Notes: generated from the letters alone by a model not told the origin. Positions 1-9,728 are shown, counted from the stretch's first letter. The stretch: 64,000 bases of DNA from Pseudomonadota bacterium (GCA_018241685.1 JAFEDJ010000011.1:186001-250000), one strand, 5' to 3'. Numbers and translations: made by a program.

Positions 1-510
1 GTCGCATCGCACAACGATCCGCGCGCGTTGTTCAGGTTCTTGCGCCTCGTCCCCATGGATGGCGATCTATCTCATCCGCACAGCATTCCGCTCGATTGCT
101 GGAAGGCAAAGGCCGGGAATGAGGCGGCACGAATGCTCGGGATCGAGCTCGGCGCGCCCGTCACCATTCTTCGACGCCTGCTGCGCTTTTCCGGAAAGCC
201 GGTGGTGGTGGATGAAATCTATTTGCCTGGCGAGATCTTTCATGGGCTCACCATGGAGGTGCTTCAGGCCGCTCATGGATCGCTTTATGGTTTGTTTGAG
301 GCGCGCTTTGGTGTGCGGATGATTCGCGCCGAAGAGCGGATCCGCGCCGTGGCGGCAGACCGGATGACCAGCGAGACGCTGGGTGTTGTTGAAGGCACGC
401 CGTTGCTGTCCGTTGAGCGAGTGACTTACACGTATGGAGACCGTCCTGTCGAATGGCGGCGTGGGTTGTATTCGACGGCAGAACACTATTATCTGAACGA
501 ACTCAGTTAG
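1..510 (+). CDS. GntR-family transcriptional regulator, UTRA ligand-binding domain (5' end outside window)
   Basis: The reading frame is open from base 1, so the N-terminal winged-helix domain lies to the left of the window. The visible ~169 residues form a UTRA (chorismate-lyase-like) effector domain: a 'GAPVTILRRLLRFSGKPV' strand pair, a 'VVVDEIYLPG' segment and a C-terminal 'PLLSVERVTYTYGDRPVEWR' region, all typical of GntR/HutC-type regulators. The UTRA domain binds a small-molecule effector and modulates DNA binding. The gene lies directly upstream of sdhCDAB in the same orientation with a ~120-bp gap, so it may control the TCA genes, but that is inference. The effector cannot be read from the sequence. 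An internal TTG at 28 is not a plausible start because homology continues upstream. Confidence 0.85.
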   Translation, partial: VASHNDPRALFRFLRLVPMDGDLSHPHSIPLDCWKAKAGNEAARMLGIELGAPVTILRRLLRFSGKPVVVDEIYLPGEIFHGLTMEVLQAAHGSLYGLFEARFGVRMIRAEERIRAVAADRMTSETLGVVEGTPLLSVERVTYTYGDRPVEWRRGLYSTAEHYYLNELS

Positions 511-544
511 GTTAATCAGGGTGAATTGATGGGCGCGCCCGGCC

Positions 545-577
545 TGTCAATGCTGGGTAAGGGTATATACTTATAAT
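545..577 (+). promoter_or_regulatory. Possible sigma70-type promoter for the sdh operon
   Basis: A good TATAAT -10 hexamer is present at 572-577 in the AT-rich part of the 119-bp gap between the GntR gene and sdhC. The -35 is poor (TGTCAA-like at 545-550, spacing longer than usual). A small hairpin (TGCGAT at 593-598, ATCGCA at 604-609) follows in the leader. Only the -10 is convincing. Confidence 0.3.
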
Positions 578-629
578 TTTGTGTGGGAAAAGTGCGATTT
601 TTGATCGCAATTGTTAGAGGGAAAAATCT

Positions 630-1019
630 ATGACAGAGGTGACTTTGAAAAAACAGCGCCCGAAGCATCTGGCGTTGAACGAGATCAGGCTGCCCTTGCC
701 TGGCAAGGTCTCGATCCTGCACCGGGTTAGCGGTGCCGGTCTATTCCTGATGCTGCCGGTTTTGCTGTCGCTTTTCGGGAGCAGCGTCGGCTCGCCCGAG
801 TCCTTCGCTTCCTTCAAGGAAGTTGTGGACAACGTTTTCGTCAAACTCATTCTGTCTGGTTTGGTCTGGGCTTACCTGCATCATTTCTGTGCTGGTATCC
901 GTTTCCTGCTGCTGGATGTGCATGTTGGCGTCGATAAGCAGTCCGCCGTGTCCAGCGCCCGCATCGTGCTGATCGTCAGTCTCATCCTCACTGTCATTCT
1001 GGTGTCCAAGCTATGGTAA
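630..1019 (+). CDS. sdhC: Succinate dehydrogenase cytochrome b556 subunit
   Basis: This is one of two membrane anchors of succinate dehydrogenase (complex II), which oxidises succinate to fumarate and reduces ubiquinone at the inner membrane. The 129-aa protein has three hydrophobic helices. The quinone-site motif HRVSG is at residues 31-35 and the likely haem b axial ligand His84 sits in 'LHHFCAG', the same position number as in E. coli SdhC. The ATG at 630 is preceded by 'gagggaaaaatct', a reasonable ribosome binding site. It is the first gene of sdhCDAB, and its 3' end overlaps sdhD by 7 nt, which suggests translational coupling. Confidence 0.97.
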   Translation: MTEVTLKKQRPKHLALNEIRLPLPGKVSILHRVSGAGLFLMLPVLLSLFGSSVGSPESFASFKEVVDNVFVKLILSGLVWAYLHHFCAGIRFLLLDVHVGVDKQSAVSSARIVLIVSLILTVILVSKLW

Positions 1020-1360
1020 AGCCCGTCATCGTCGGCGCCCATTACGGTTTCCGTGATTGGCTCGCCCAGCGCATCACCGCGGTGGTGATGGCTATTTACA
1101 CGGTTGTTCTTGCCGTTGTCGTGCTGTCCTCCTTCGATGGCTCCTATGAGAGCTGGCGCGGCGTGTTCAGTGGCGGTTTCATGCGCTTCGCGACCTTCCT
1201 GTTCTTCATGTCCCTGTTCTTTCATGCCTGGATCGGCGTGCGGGACATCTTCATGGACTACATCAAGCCGACCGGCATTCGTCTGACCCTGCATTCGGTC
1301 GTTGCTCTTCTGCTCATCGGCTATGCCGGCTGGGCTGCTCAGATTCTCTGGAGGCTGTAA
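1013..1360 (+). CDS. sdhD: Succinate dehydrogenase membrane anchor subunit
   Basis: This is the second membrane anchor of complex II, 115 aa with three transmembrane helices. It completes the haem b pocket and the ubiquinone site with SdhC. His71 ('FFHAWIG') and Asp82-Tyr83 ('FMDYIKP') match the haem-ligand and quinone-contact positions known from E. coli SdhD. The start overlaps the sdhC stop region and the stop codon is directly followed by the GTG of sdhA, so the four genes form one tightly packed operon. Confidence 0.97.
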   Translation: MVKPVIVGAHYGFRDWLAQRITAVVMAIYTVVLAVVVLSSFDGSYESWRGVFSGGFMRFATFLFFMSLFFHAWIGVRDIFMDYIKPTGIRLTLHSVVALLLIGYAGWAAQILWRL

Positions 1361-3154
1361 GTGAAAGTCGCAAAGCGTACCTTTGATGCGGTGATCGTCG
1401 GCGCTGGTGGCGCCGGTCTGCGGGCCGCCCTGCAGCTCTCCGAAGCCGGTCTCAAGACCGCCGTTCTGACCAAGGTCTTCCCGACCCGCTCCCACACCGT
1501 GGCAGCGCAGGGCGGTGTGGCCGCTTCCCTTGGCAATTCGACCGAGGACAACTGGCACTGGCACATGTACGACACCGTCAAAGGGTCGGACTGGCTGGGC
1601 GACCAGGATGCCATCGAGTTCATGGTCAAGAAGGCCAACGAAGTGGTCGTCGAGCTCGAACACTACGGCATGCCTTTCGACCGTACCGACAACGGCAAGA
1701 TCTACCAGCGTCCGTTCGGCGGTCACTCGCAGAACTACGGCCAGACCCCGGTCTCCCGTTCCTGTGCGGCGGCTGACCGTACCGGCCACGCGATGCTGCA
1801 CGCGCTGTACCAGCGCAACGTGCGCGCTAACACCCAGTTCTTCGTCGAATGGATGGCGATGGACCTGATCCGCAATGCGGATGGCGATGTGCTCGGCGTG
1901 ACCGCCATGGAAATGGAAACCGGCGAAGTGTCGATCTTCCATGCCAAGGCCACCATTTTCGCGACCGGTGGTTCCGGCCGTATCTACTACAGCTCCACCA
2001 ATGCCTTCATCAACACCGGCGACGGTGTCGGTATGGCGGCCCGCGCCGGCATCCCGCTGGAAGACATGGAGTTCTGGCAGTTCCACCCGACCGGCGTGGC
2101 CGGTGCCGGTGTGCTGATCACCGAAGGTGTGCGTGGTGAAGGCGGCATCCTGCGTAACGCCTCCGGCGAGCGCTTCATGGAGCGCTATGCGCCGAACCTG
2201 AAGGATCTGGCCTCCCGTGACGTGGTGTCTCGCTCGATGGTCACCGAGATCAACGAAGGCCGTGGCTGCGGTTCCGAAAAGGACCACGTGCTGCTCGACA
2301 TCACCCATCTGTCGCCCGAAACGATCAACAAGCGTCTGCCCGGCATTCGCGAGATCTCGATCCAGTTCGCCGGTGTGGATCCGATCAAGGCCCCGATTCC
2401 GGTCGTGCCGACCTGCCACTACCAGATGGGTGGCATTCCGACCAACTATAAGGGCCAGGTCGTGGTGCCGAAGGATGGCAACCCGAACGTTCCGGTTGCA
2501 GGCTTCTACGCCGCTGGCGAATGTGCCTGCGCGTCAGTGCACGGCGCCAACCGCCTGGGCACCAACTCGCTGCTCGACCTGCTGGTGTTCGGCAAGGCTG
2601 CCGGTGAAACCGTGGTGTCGGACTTCCAGTCCGGCCAACTGACCCTCAAGCCGCTGCCCGAAAATGCAGCCGACGTGTCGCTGGCACGGATCGCCCGTCT
2701 GGAAACCCAGACCAACGGCGAAGAGGTCCATGAAGTTCGCCTCGCCATGCAGCGCACGATGCAGAAGCACGCCGGCGTGTTCCGTTTCGCCGACATGCTG
2801 AAGGAAGGCGTCACCAAGATCCTCGAGGTCGCCGAGCGTGCCAAGCACACCCAGATCAAGGACAAGTCCAAGGTCTGGAACACCGCCCGTACCGAAGCCC
2901 TGGAACTCGACAACCTCATCGAAGTCGCCAAGGCCACGATGGTTTCCGCCGAAGCCCGGAAGGAATCCCGCGGCGCCCACGTCCGTGACGACGCGATCGA
3001 TTGCGCCGAGACCCCGAACGGTCGCGACGACAAGAACTGGCTCAAGCACACGCTGTGGTACAGCGAAGGCAACCGCCTTGATTACAAGCCGGTCACCCTT
3101 CAGCCGATGTCGGCTGATGTCGAGCCGATCGCCCTTGCCAAGCGTACCTACTGA
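1361..3154 (+). CDS. sdhA: Succinate dehydrogenase flavoprotein subunit
   Basis: This is the catalytic subunit of complex II, 597 aa, starting at a GTG immediately after sdhD. The N-terminal dinucleotide-binding motif VIVGAGGAGLRAA (about residues 11-23) binds FAD. His45 in 'RSHTVAAQGG' is the residue to which FAD is covalently attached in this family. 'HPTGVAGAGVL' and 'HGANRLGTNSLLD' are substrate-site and FAD-contact segments. Flavinylation requires SdhE, which is encoded two genes downstream. Length and motifs are those of an ordinary proteobacterial SdhA. Confidence 0.98.
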   Translation: MKVAKRTFDAVIVGAGGAGLRAALQLSEAGLKTAVLTKVFPTRSHTVAAQGGVAASLGNSTEDNWHWHMYDTVKGSDWLGDQDAIEFMVKKANEVVVELEHYGMPFDRTDNGKIYQRPFGGHSQNYGQTPVSRSCAAADRTGHAMLHALYQRNVRANTQFFVEWMAMDLIRNADGDVLGVTAMEMETGEVSIFHAKATIFATGGSGRIYYSSTNAFINTGDGVGMAARAGIPLEDMEFWQFHPTGVAGAGVLITEGVRGEGGILRNASGERFMERYAPNLKDLASRDVVSRSMVTEINEGRGCGSEKDHVLLDITHLSPETINKRLPGIREISIQFAGVDPIKAPIPVVPTCHYQMGGIPTNYKGQVVVPKDGNPNVPVAGFYAAGECACASVHGANRLGTNSLLDLLVFGKAAGETVVSDFQSGQLTLKPLPENAADVSLARIARLETQTNGEEVHEVRLAMQRTMQKHAGVFRFADMLKEGVTKILEVAERAKHTQIKDKSKVWNTARTEALELDNLIEVAKATMVSAEARKESRGAHVRDDAIDCAETPNGRDDKNWLKHTLWYSEGNRLDYKPVTLQPMSADVEPIALAKRTY

Positions 3155-3173
3155 GCGTTCCGGAGAATAGAAC

Positions 3174-3887
3174 ATGAGCAGCAAGCGAACCGTACAGTTC
3201 AAGATTTACCGCTACGATCCGGACAAGGACGCCGCGCCGTACATGCAGGACATTTCCGTCGAGCTCGAAGAGTCCGACAAGAAGCTGCTGGACGCCCTCG
3301 TCCGCCTGAAGGCCAAGGATGACTCCCTGTCCTTCCGCCGCTCCTGCCGCGAAGGGGTGTGTGGCTCCGACGCCATGAACATCAACGGCAAGAACGGCCT
3401 GGCCTGCCTGACCAGCATGGACGACATCGCCCAGCCGATCACGCTGCGCCCCTTGCCGGGTCTGCCGGTCATCCGCGATGTGATCGTCGACATGACCCAG
3501 TTCTTCAAGCAATACCACTCGATCAAGCCGTACCTGATCAACAACGAGCCCGCTCCCGAGCGTGAGCGCCTGCAGTCGCCGGAAGACCGTGATGAACTCA
3601 ACGGTCTGTACGAGTGCATCCTGTGCGCCTGCTGCTCCACGAGCTGCCCGTCCTTCTGGTGGAACCCGGACAAGTTCGTCGGTCCCGCTGGTCTGCTCGC
3701 GGCTTACCGCTTCCTGGCGGATACCCGCGACCAGGCAACCAGCGAGCGTCTGGACAACCTGGAAGATCCGTACCGTCTGTTCCGTTGCCACTCCATCATG
3801 AACTGCGTCGATGTGTGCCCGAAGCACCTGAACCCGACGAAGGCGATCGGCAAGATCAAAGACATGATGGTTCGTCGCGCGGTATGA
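3174..3887 (+). CDS. sdhB: Succinate dehydrogenase iron-sulfur subunit
   Basis: This is the electron-transfer subunit of complex II, 237 aa. The [2Fe-2S] site is Cys58, Cys63, Asp66 and Cys78 ('SCREGVCGSD...GLAC'), with Asp as third ligand as in E. coli. The C-terminal domain carries the [4Fe-4S] and [3Fe-4S] ligands in 'CILCACCSTSCP' (from about residue 148) and 'CHSIMNCVDVCP'. 'ggagaatagaac' gives a ribosome binding site before the ATG. The TGA stop overlaps the ATG of sdhE (ATGA). Confidence 0.98.
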   Translation: MSSKRTVQFKIYRYDPDKDAAPYMQDISVELEESDKKLLDALVRLKAKDDSLSFRRSCREGVCGSDAMNINGKNGLACLTSMDDIAQPITLRPLPGLPVIRDVIVDMTQFFKQYHSIKPYLINNEPAPERERLQSPEDRDELNGLYECILCACCSTSCPSFWWNPDKFVGPAGLLAAYRFLADTRDQATSERLDNLEDPYRLFRCHSIMNCVDVCPKHLNPTKAIGKIKDMMVRRAV

Positions 3888-4120
3888 CGCTCAATCGGGG
3901 GCGCGTGCGCTGGCAGTGCCGTCGGGCTCTCCTTGAGCTCGATCTGGTGTTCACGCGCTTCCTCGAAAGGCACTTCGATCGTCTCACCGACGATCAGCTG
4001 GCCGATCTTGATGATCTCTTGCTCGTCGAAGACCATGACCTGTGGGCCATGGTCAACGGCAGCAAGCCGGTCACCAAGGAGCGCTGGCAGGAAATGGTGG
4101 ACCTGCTCCGGGCTCGATAG
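3884..4120 (+). CDS. sdhE: FAD assembly factor SdhE
   Basis: This small (78-aa) helical protein binds SdhA and promotes covalent attachment of FAD. The start is the ATG of the ATGA overlap with sdhB, which fixes the reading frame and couples translation. The N-terminal '[14 protein letters not shown]' region aligns with the family signature, but the glycine of the RGxxE motif is alanine here (RALLE). The rest ('[12 protein letters not shown]', '[16 protein letters not shown]') is canonical. It lies between sdhB and gltA, the usual betaproteobacterial position. Confidence 0.93.
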   Translation: MTLNRGRVRWQCRRALLELDLVFTRFLERHFDRLTDDQLADLDDLLLVEDHDLWAMVNGSKPVTKERWQEMVDLLRAR

Positions 4121-4176
4121 CCCGGCAGGTCCAGTCAATAGGGAGCTGGAGTTTCAACAGGGAAAAGGGATCAAAT

Positions 4177-5472
4177 ATGACCACGCAACGTACTGCAACA
4201 CTGACCGTAGGTGACAAGGCCGTAGATTTTCCGATCATGTCGGGAACCCATGGCAATGATGTGATCGACATTCGTACCCTGGGTGGTAAGACTGGGTACT
4301 TCACGTATGACTCCGGCTTCCTGTCCACGGCCAGCTGCCAGTCCAAGGTCACGTACATCGACGGTGACAAGGGCGAGCTGCTGTACCGCGGCTACCCGAT
4401 CGAGCAACTGGCCGAGAACTGCAACTTCCTGGAAGTCACCTACCTGCTGAAGAACGGCGAGCTGCCGAACGCCACGCAGAAGACCGACTTCGAAAAGACC
4501 ATCAAGAACCACACGATGGTCCATGAGCAGCTGACCAAGTTCTACTCCGGCTTCCGCCGCGACGCCCACCCGATGGCCGTCATGACCGGCGTGGTCGGTG
4601 CCCTGTCCGCGTTCTACCACGACGCGATGGATTTCTCCGATTCCGAGCATCGCAACATCAGCTTCAACCGCCTTGTTGCCAAGATGCCGACCATCGTTGC
4701 GATGGCCTACAAGTACAGCACCGGCATGCCGTTCATGTATCCGGACAACGAGCTGGACTACACCGCCAACTTCATGCGCATGATGTTCGGCAACCCGTGC
4801 GAGAAGTACCAACCGAACCCGGTTCTGGTCCGCGCCCTCGACATCATCTTCACGCTGCACGCCGACCACGAGCAGAACGCGTCCACCTCCACCGTCCGTC
4901 TGGCCGGTTCCTCCGGTGCCAACCCGTTCGCCTGTATCGCTGCCGGTATCGCCTGCCTGTGGGGCCCGGCGCACGGTGGTGCGAACGAAGCCTGCCTGCA
5001 GATGCTGGAAGAAATCGGTGACGTGTCCCGCGTCGGCGAGTACATCAAGCGTGCGAAGGACAAGAACGACTCCTTCAAGCTGATGGGCTTCGGTCACCGC
5101 GTCTACAAGAACTTCGATCCGCGCGCCAAGCTGATGGGCAAGGTCTGTGCCGACGTGCTCGGCGAACTGGGCCTCGAGAACGACCGCCTGTTCAAGCTGG
5201 CCAAGGAACTCGAAAAGATCGCCCTCGAAGACGAATACTTCGTCGAGAAGAAGCTCTACCCGAACGTGGACTTCTACTCCGGTATCGTCCAGAAGGCGCT
5301 CGGCATTCCCACTGAGATGTTCACCTGCATCTTCGCGCTGGCCCGTACGGTCGGCTGGATGACCCAGTGGGAAGAAATGATTACCGATCCCGAGTACAAG
5401 ATCGGTCGCCCGCGTCAGCTGTACATCGGCGCCGCTCGTCGCGACGTCGTCCCGCTGGCCCAGCGCGGCTAA
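4177..5472 (+). CDS. gltA: Type II citrate synthase
   Basis: It condenses acetyl-CoA with oxaloacetate, the entry step of the TCA cycle. The 431-aa protein has the catalytic residues His266 ('[10 protein letters not shown]'), His307 ('[14 protein letters not shown]') and Asp365 ('NVDFYSGI'). The N-terminal extension with '[18 protein letters not shown]' is typical of the hexameric, NADH-sensitive Gram-negative enzyme. The frame is open upstream of 4177, but this ATG has 'aaaaggga' before it and gives the family N-terminus. It is followed by a terminator-like hairpin before sucA. Confidence 0.98.
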   Translation: MTTQRTATLTVGDKAVDFPIMSGTHGNDVIDIRTLGGKTGYFTYDSGFLSTASCQSKVTYIDGDKGELLYRGYPIEQLAENCNFLEVTYLLKNGELPNATQKTDFEKTIKNHTMVHEQLTKFYSGFRRDAHPMAVMTGVVGALSAFYHDAMDFSDSEHRNISFNRLVAKMPTIVAMAYKYSTGMPFMYPDNELDYTANFMRMMFGNPCEKYQPNPVLVRALDIIFTLHADHEQNASTSTVRLAGSSGANPFACIAAGIACLWGPAHGGANEACLQMLEEIGDVSRVGEYIKRAKDKNDSFKLMGFGHRVYKNFDPRAKLMGKVCADVLGELGLENDRLFKLAKELEKIALEDEYFVEKKLYPNVDFYSGIVQKALGIPTEMFTCIFALARTVGWMTQWEEMITDPEYKIGRPRQLYIGAARRDVVPLAQRG

Positions 5473-5504
5473 GTTTGCCCGGAAGGGGAGGGGGAAACAG
5501 GGGA

Positions 5505-5550
5505 GCGAATGCGGGATGGTCGAAGCATCAGGCCATCCCGCTTCGTTTTT
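5505..5550 (+). terminator. Rho-independent terminator or attenuator after gltA
   Basis: The stem is GCGGGATGG (5511-5519) with CCATCCCGC (5533-5541). It is lengthened by CGAA/TTCG across a one-base bulge, and TTTTT follows at 5546-5550. It is well placed to end most sdh-gltA transcripts and to reduce read-through into sucA. Confidence 0.75.
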
Positions 5551-5634
5551 CTGAAGAAGTGAATCAAACAGGGATTTCTCCCCACCGAAAGCAAGTACCT
5601 TCAAAAAGACAAGATATAAGCCAGGTGGTCGCCC

Positions 5635-8460
5635 ATGATGAAACAGCTTTTTGAGAGCTCCCAACTGTTCGGCAGCAATGCGCCGTTCGTTGAAGAGCTT
5701 TACGAGAACTATCTCGACAATCCGGATTCCGTCTCCGACGAATGGCGGACATATTTCGACTCGCTGCAGAATGTGCCCGGCAAGGGCCGCGACGTCGCGC
5801 ACTACCCTATCATCAACGCCTTTGCCGACATGGCGAAGCGTGGCCCGGTCCGCACCGTCGTGGCGTCCGGCGTGGACCAGAAGCAGGTCAGCGTCCTGCA
5901 ACTGATCAACGCCCACCGCTTCCTCGGTACCCGCTGGGCCCAGCTCGATCCGCTGAAGCGCACCGAGCGTCCCGAGATCCACGAACTCGAGCTGTCCCAC
6001 TACGGTTTCACCGAGGCGGATCTCAACCAGTCCTTCAATACCGGTTCGTTCCATGGTCTGCCCGGCGATCACGCCACCCTGCGCGAGATTCTCGACGCGG
6101 TGCGCCAGACCTACTGCGGCGCCATCGGCGCCGAGTACATGTACATCACCGACATCGGTGAAAAGCGCTGGATCCAGGCCCGCCTCGAGCCCACCAAGGG
6201 CCGTCCCGGCTACCAGGCCGACCAGCAGCGCCGCATCCTCGAGCGCCTGACCGCCGCTGAGACGCTCGAACGCTACCTGCATACCAAGTACGTTGGCCAG
6301 AAGCGCTTCTCCCTCGAAGGCGGTGAGAGCACCATCGTCGCGATGGACGAGCTGATCCGCGTCGCCGGCGGCAAGGGCGTGCAGGAAATCGTCATCGGCA
6401 TGGCCCACCGTGGCCGCCTGAACGTGCTGGTGAACACCCTCGGCAAGTCGCCGAGCATGCTGTTCTCCGAATTCGAAGGCAAGGCTGCGTCCGACCTGTC
6501 GGCCGGCGACGTGAAGTACCACATGGGCTTCTCCAGCGATGTCATGACCGCCGGTGGTCCGGTGCACCTGACCCTGGCCTTCAACCCGTCCCACCTGGAA
6601 ATCGTCAACCCGGTGGTCGAGGGCTCCGTGTATGCCCGTCAGACCCGTCGTGGCGCCAAGGGCAAGGCCGAGGTCATTCCGGTCCTGATCCACGGTGACG
6701 CGGCCGTTGCCGGCCAGGGCGTCAACCAGGAAATGCTGAACTTCGCGCAGACCCGCGGCTACGGCACGGGCGGCACGATCCATATCGTGGTGAACAACCA
6801 GATCGGCTTCACCACCTCCGATCCGCGCGACTACCGTTCTTCGCTGTACTGCACCGACATCTTCAAGATGGGCGAGGCGCCGATCTTCCACGTCAATGGC
6901 GATGATCCGGAGGCCGTGGCCTTCGTGATGGGCCTGGCCGTCGAATACCGCCAGGAGTTCAAGAAGGACGTCGTCGTCGACATCGTGTGCTACCGCAAGC
7001 TGGGCCACAACGAGGCCGACGAGCCGATGGTCACCCAGCCGCTGATGTACAAGAAGATCGCCAAGCACCCCGGCACCCGCAAGCTCTACGCGGACAAGCT
7101 GGCCCAGCTGGGCATCGTCAAGGCCGACGAGCCGGATCAGTTCATCAAGGACTACCGCGCTGCCCTCGACAAGGGTGAGTTGCTGTCCAACCCGGTGCTG
7201 TCCGACTTCAAGCGCCAGTTCGCGCAGGACTGGGCGCCGTACGCCGGCAAGGCTTACACCGACAAGTGCGACACCACCGTGCCGACCGCCGAGCTCGAGC
7301 GTCTGGCTACCGCACTGACCACCACGCCGGAAGGCTTCGTGCTGCACCCCCGCGTGCAGAAGATCATCGACGACCGCAAGGCGATGGGCGCCGGCAAGCT
7401 GCCCTTCGACTGGGGCATGGCCGAGAACCTGGCCTACGCCAGCCTGGTGGTACAGGGCTTCGGCATCCGCCTGTCCGGTGAAGACGTCGGCCGTGGCACC
7501 TTCTTCCACCGCCACGCCGCGCTGCACGACCAGAACCGCGACCAGTGGCACGACGGCACCTTCTACCCGCTGCAGAACATCCGCGAAGGTCAGGGCCCGT
7601 TCTACTGCTACGACTCCGTGCTGTCCGAAGAAGCCGTGCTGGCCTTCGAATACGGTTACGCCTCGGCTGAACCGAACCAGCTCGTGATCTGGGAAGCCCA
7701 GTTCGGCGACTTCGCCAACGGCGCCCAAGTGGTGATGGATCAGTTCATCAGCTCCGGCGAAGCCAAGTGGGGCCGTCAGTGCGGCCTCGTCATGATGCTG
7801 CCGCACGGCTATGAAGGTCAGGGCCCCGAGCACTCTTCCGCCCGTATCGAGCGCTACATGCAGCTGTGCGCCGAGATGAACATGGAAGTGTGCATCCCGT
7901 CCGGCCCGTCGCAGATCTTCCACCTGCTGCGTCGCCAGGCCCTGCGCAAGCTGCGCAAGCCGCTGGTGATCATCACGCCGAAGTCCCTGCTGCGCCACAA
8001 GGATGCGATCTCCTCCCTGGACGATCTCTCCAAGGGAACGTTCCAGACCGTCATCGGCGAAGTGGACGAGCTCGACGTCAACAAGGTCAAGCGCGTCGTG
8101 ATCTGCTCCGGCAAGATCTACTACGAACTGCTGGCCCACCGTCGCGCCAACAACATCGACGACATCGCCCTGGTCCGCCTGGAACAGCTCTACCCGTTCC
8201 CGCGCGAAGCCTTCGCGGCCGAGGTCAACAAGTACCCCAACGCCAAGGAAGTGGTGTGGTGCCAGGAAGAGCCCCGCAACCAGGGCGTGTGGTACTGGCT
8301 GGCGTCCCGTCACCATCTGGACAGCGCCCTCGGTGACGAGCGCAAGTTCCTGCTGGTGGCCCGTCCCGCTGCCGCCTCGCCGGCGGTCGGTTACTACGCC
8401 AAGCACAATGCGCAACAAAAGGCAGTCATCGAAAATGCGTTTGGCGAAATCAACGCCTGA
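5635..8460 (+). CDS. sucA: 2-oxoglutarate dehydrogenase E1 component
   Basis: This thiamine-diphosphate-dependent subunit decarboxylates 2-oxoglutarate and passes the succinyl group to the lipoyl arm of E2. At 941 aa it has the normal length. Visible signatures are the N-terminal E2-binding segment ('SNAPFVEELYENYLDNP'), the 'IGMAHRGRLNVL' active-site motif around residue 255, and the C-terminal half 'GQGPEHSSARIERYMQLC'. Two adjacent ATGs (5635 and 5638) could both serve as start. It is followed by sucB and lpdA, giving all three subunits of the complex in order. Confidence 0.97.
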   Translation: MMKQLFESSQLFGSNAPFVEELYENYLDNPDSVSDEWRTYFDSLQNVPGKGRDVAHYPIINAFADMAKRGPVRTVVASGVDQKQVSVLQLINAHRFLGTRWAQLDPLKRTERPEIHELELSHYGFTEADLNQSFNTGSFHGLPGDHATLREILDAVRQTYCGAIGAEYMYITDIGEKRWIQARLEPTKGRPGYQADQQRRILERLTAAETLERYLHTKYVGQKRFSLEGGESTIVAMDELIRVAGGKGVQEIVIGMAHRGRLNVLVNTLGKSPSMLFSEFEGKAASDLSAGDVKYHMGFSSDVMTAGGPVHLTLAFNPSHLEIVNPVVEGSVYARQTRRGAKGKAEVIPVLIHGDAAVAGQGVNQEMLNFAQTRGYGTGGTIHIVVNNQIGFTTSDPRDYRSSLYCTDIFKMGEAPIFHVNGDDPEAVAFVMGLAVEYRQEFKKDVVVDIVCYRKLGHNEADEPMVTQPLMYKKIAKHPGTRKLYADKLAQLGIVKADEPDQFIKDYRAALDKGELLSNPVLSDFKRQFAQDWAPYAGKAYTDKCDTTVPTAELERLATALTTTPEGFVLHPRVQKIIDDRKAMGAGKLPFDWGMAENLAYASLVVQGFGIRLSGEDVGRGTFFHRHAALHDQNRDQWHDGTFYPLQNIREGQGPFYCYDSVLSEEAVLAFEYGYASAEPNQLVIWEAQFGDFANGAQVVMDQFISSGEAKWGRQCGLVMMLPHGYEGQGPEHSSARIERYMQLCAEMNMEVCIPSGPSQIFHLLRRQALRKLRKPLVIITPKSLLRHKDAISSLDDLSKGTFQTVIGEVDELDVNKVKRVVICSGKIYYELLAHRRANNIDDIALVRLEQLYPFPREAFAAEVNKYPNAKEVVWCQEEPRNQGVWYWLASRHHLDSALGDERKFLLVARPAAASPAVGYYAKHNAQQKAVIENAFGEINA

Positions 8461-8499
8461 TGCAAACGTCCACGCCGAACTGAAAACAAGGGAGAAGAT

Positions 8500-9684
8500 A
8501 TGCTGATCGAAGTCAAAGTGCCCCAACTGTCCGAATCCGTTTCCGAAGCCACGCTGGTCAGCTGGCACAAGAAGGAAGGCGACGCCGTTTCCCGTGACGA
8601 GAACCTGATCGACATCGAGACCGACAAGGTTGTGCTCGAGACCCCGGCTCCGGCCGATGGCGTGCTGGTCAAGATCGTCAAAAACGGCGGCGACTCGGTG
8701 ACTTCCGGCGAAGTGATCGCCACCATCGATACCGAAGCGAAGGCTGCCGCCGGCGCTCCGGCTGCTGCTGCGGCTCCCGCTGCGGCCGCTCCTGCTGCAG
8801 CCACGGCTGCCGGTGCCGCCAGCCCGTCCGCCCGCAAGATCCTCGACGAGAAGGGCATCGCTGCCGCTGACGTCGCCGGCTCCGGCCGCGGTGGTCGCGT
8901 GATCAAGGAAGACGCCGTCGCTGCCCAGCCGAAGGCTGCCGCACCGGCTGCTGCGGCTCCGGTCGTGGCCGTTCCGGCTGGTGATCGCGTCGAACAGCGC
9001 GTTCCGATGACCCGCCTGCGTGCCCGCATCGCCGAGCGCCTGCTGCAGTCGAAGAACGAAAACGCCATCCTGACCACGTTCAACGAAGTGAACATGGCTC
9101 CGATCATGGCGCTGCGCAAGCAGTACGGCGACAAGTTCGAGAAGGCCCACGGCGTGCGTCTGGGCTTCATGGGCTTCTTCGTGAAGGCTGCCGTTGCCGC
9201 CCTCAAGAAGTTCCCGATCCTGAACGCCTCCGTCGATGGCAACGACATCGTGTACCACGGCTACATCGACATCGGCATCGCCGTCGGTTCGCCCCGTGGC
9301 CTGGTGGTGCCCATCCTGCGTGATGTGGACAACATGTCCATCGCCGACATCGAGAAGAAGATCGCCGAGTTCGGCCAGAAGGCCAAGGACGGCAAGATCT
9401 CCATCGAAGAGCTCACCGGCGGCACGTTCTCCATCTCCAACGGTGGTGTGTTCGGTTCCATGATGTCCACCCCGATCATCAACCCGCCCCAGTCCGCGAT
9501 CCTCGGCATCCACGCCACCAAGGACCGCGCCGTGGTGGAAAATGGTCAGGTCGTCGTGCGTCCGATCAACTACCTCGCCATGTCCTACGACCACCGCATC
9601 ATCGACGGCCGCGAAGCCGTCCTGGGCCTGGTCACCATGAAGGAAGCCCTGGAAGATCCGGCCCGTCTGATCCTGGACGTCTGA
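8500..9684 (+). CDS. sucB: Dihydrolipoyllysine-residue succinyltransferase, E2 of 2-oxoglutarate dehydrogenase
   Basis: This is the core of the 2-oxoglutarate dehydrogenase complex, 394 aa. It has a single lipoyl domain with the lipoylated Lys43 in 'IETDKVVLE' and an Ala/Pro-rich flexible linker at about 80-108. A peripheral-subunit-binding domain ('[13 protein letters not shown]', '[12 protein letters not shown]') follows, and then the catalytic domain ends with His365 and Asp369 in 'YDHRIIDG'. 'aagggagaagat' is a strong ribosome binding site. It lies 39 nt after sucA and is presumably co-transcribed. Confidence 0.97.
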   Translation: MLIEVKVPQLSESVSEATLVSWHKKEGDAVSRDENLIDIETDKVVLETPAPADGVLVKIVKNGGDSVTSGEVIATIDTEAKAAAGAPAAAAAPAAAAPAAATAAGAASPSARKILDEKGIAAADVAGSGRGGRVIKEDAVAAQPKAAAPAAAAPVVAVPAGDRVEQRVPMTRLRARIAERLLQSKNENAILTTFNEVNMAPIMALRKQYGDKFEKAHGVRLGFMGFFVKAAVAALKKFPILNASVDGNDIVYHGYIDIGIAVGSPRGLVVPILRDVDNMSIADIEKKIAEFGQKAKDGKISIEELTGGTFSISNGGVFGSMMSTPIINPPQSAILGIHATKDRAVVENGQVVVRPINYLAMSYDHRIIDGREAVLGLVTMKEALEDPARLILDV

Positions 9685-9708
9685 TCTCCCTAACCGCGGG
9701 CACGGTTG

Positions 9709-9728
9709 CACCCCCTCCGGGGGTGTTT
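9709..9728 (+). terminator. Short GC-rich hairpin between sucB and lpdA
   Basis: A 7-bp stem, CACCCCC with GGGGGTG around loop TCC, is followed by TTTCC. It resembles a weak terminator or an mRNA-stabilising hairpin that may lower lpdA expression relative to sucAB. Lipoamide dehydrogenase is needed in other complexes too, so separate control would make sense, but that is inference. Confidence 0.4.

Noticed and set aside
4171..9711. A 5.5-kb open frame antisense to gltA-sucA-sucB
   Set aside because: It has no stop because the sense genes use GC-rich third positions. The predicted product is His/Val/Gly-rich with no domain, while the + strand holds perfect enzyme families.
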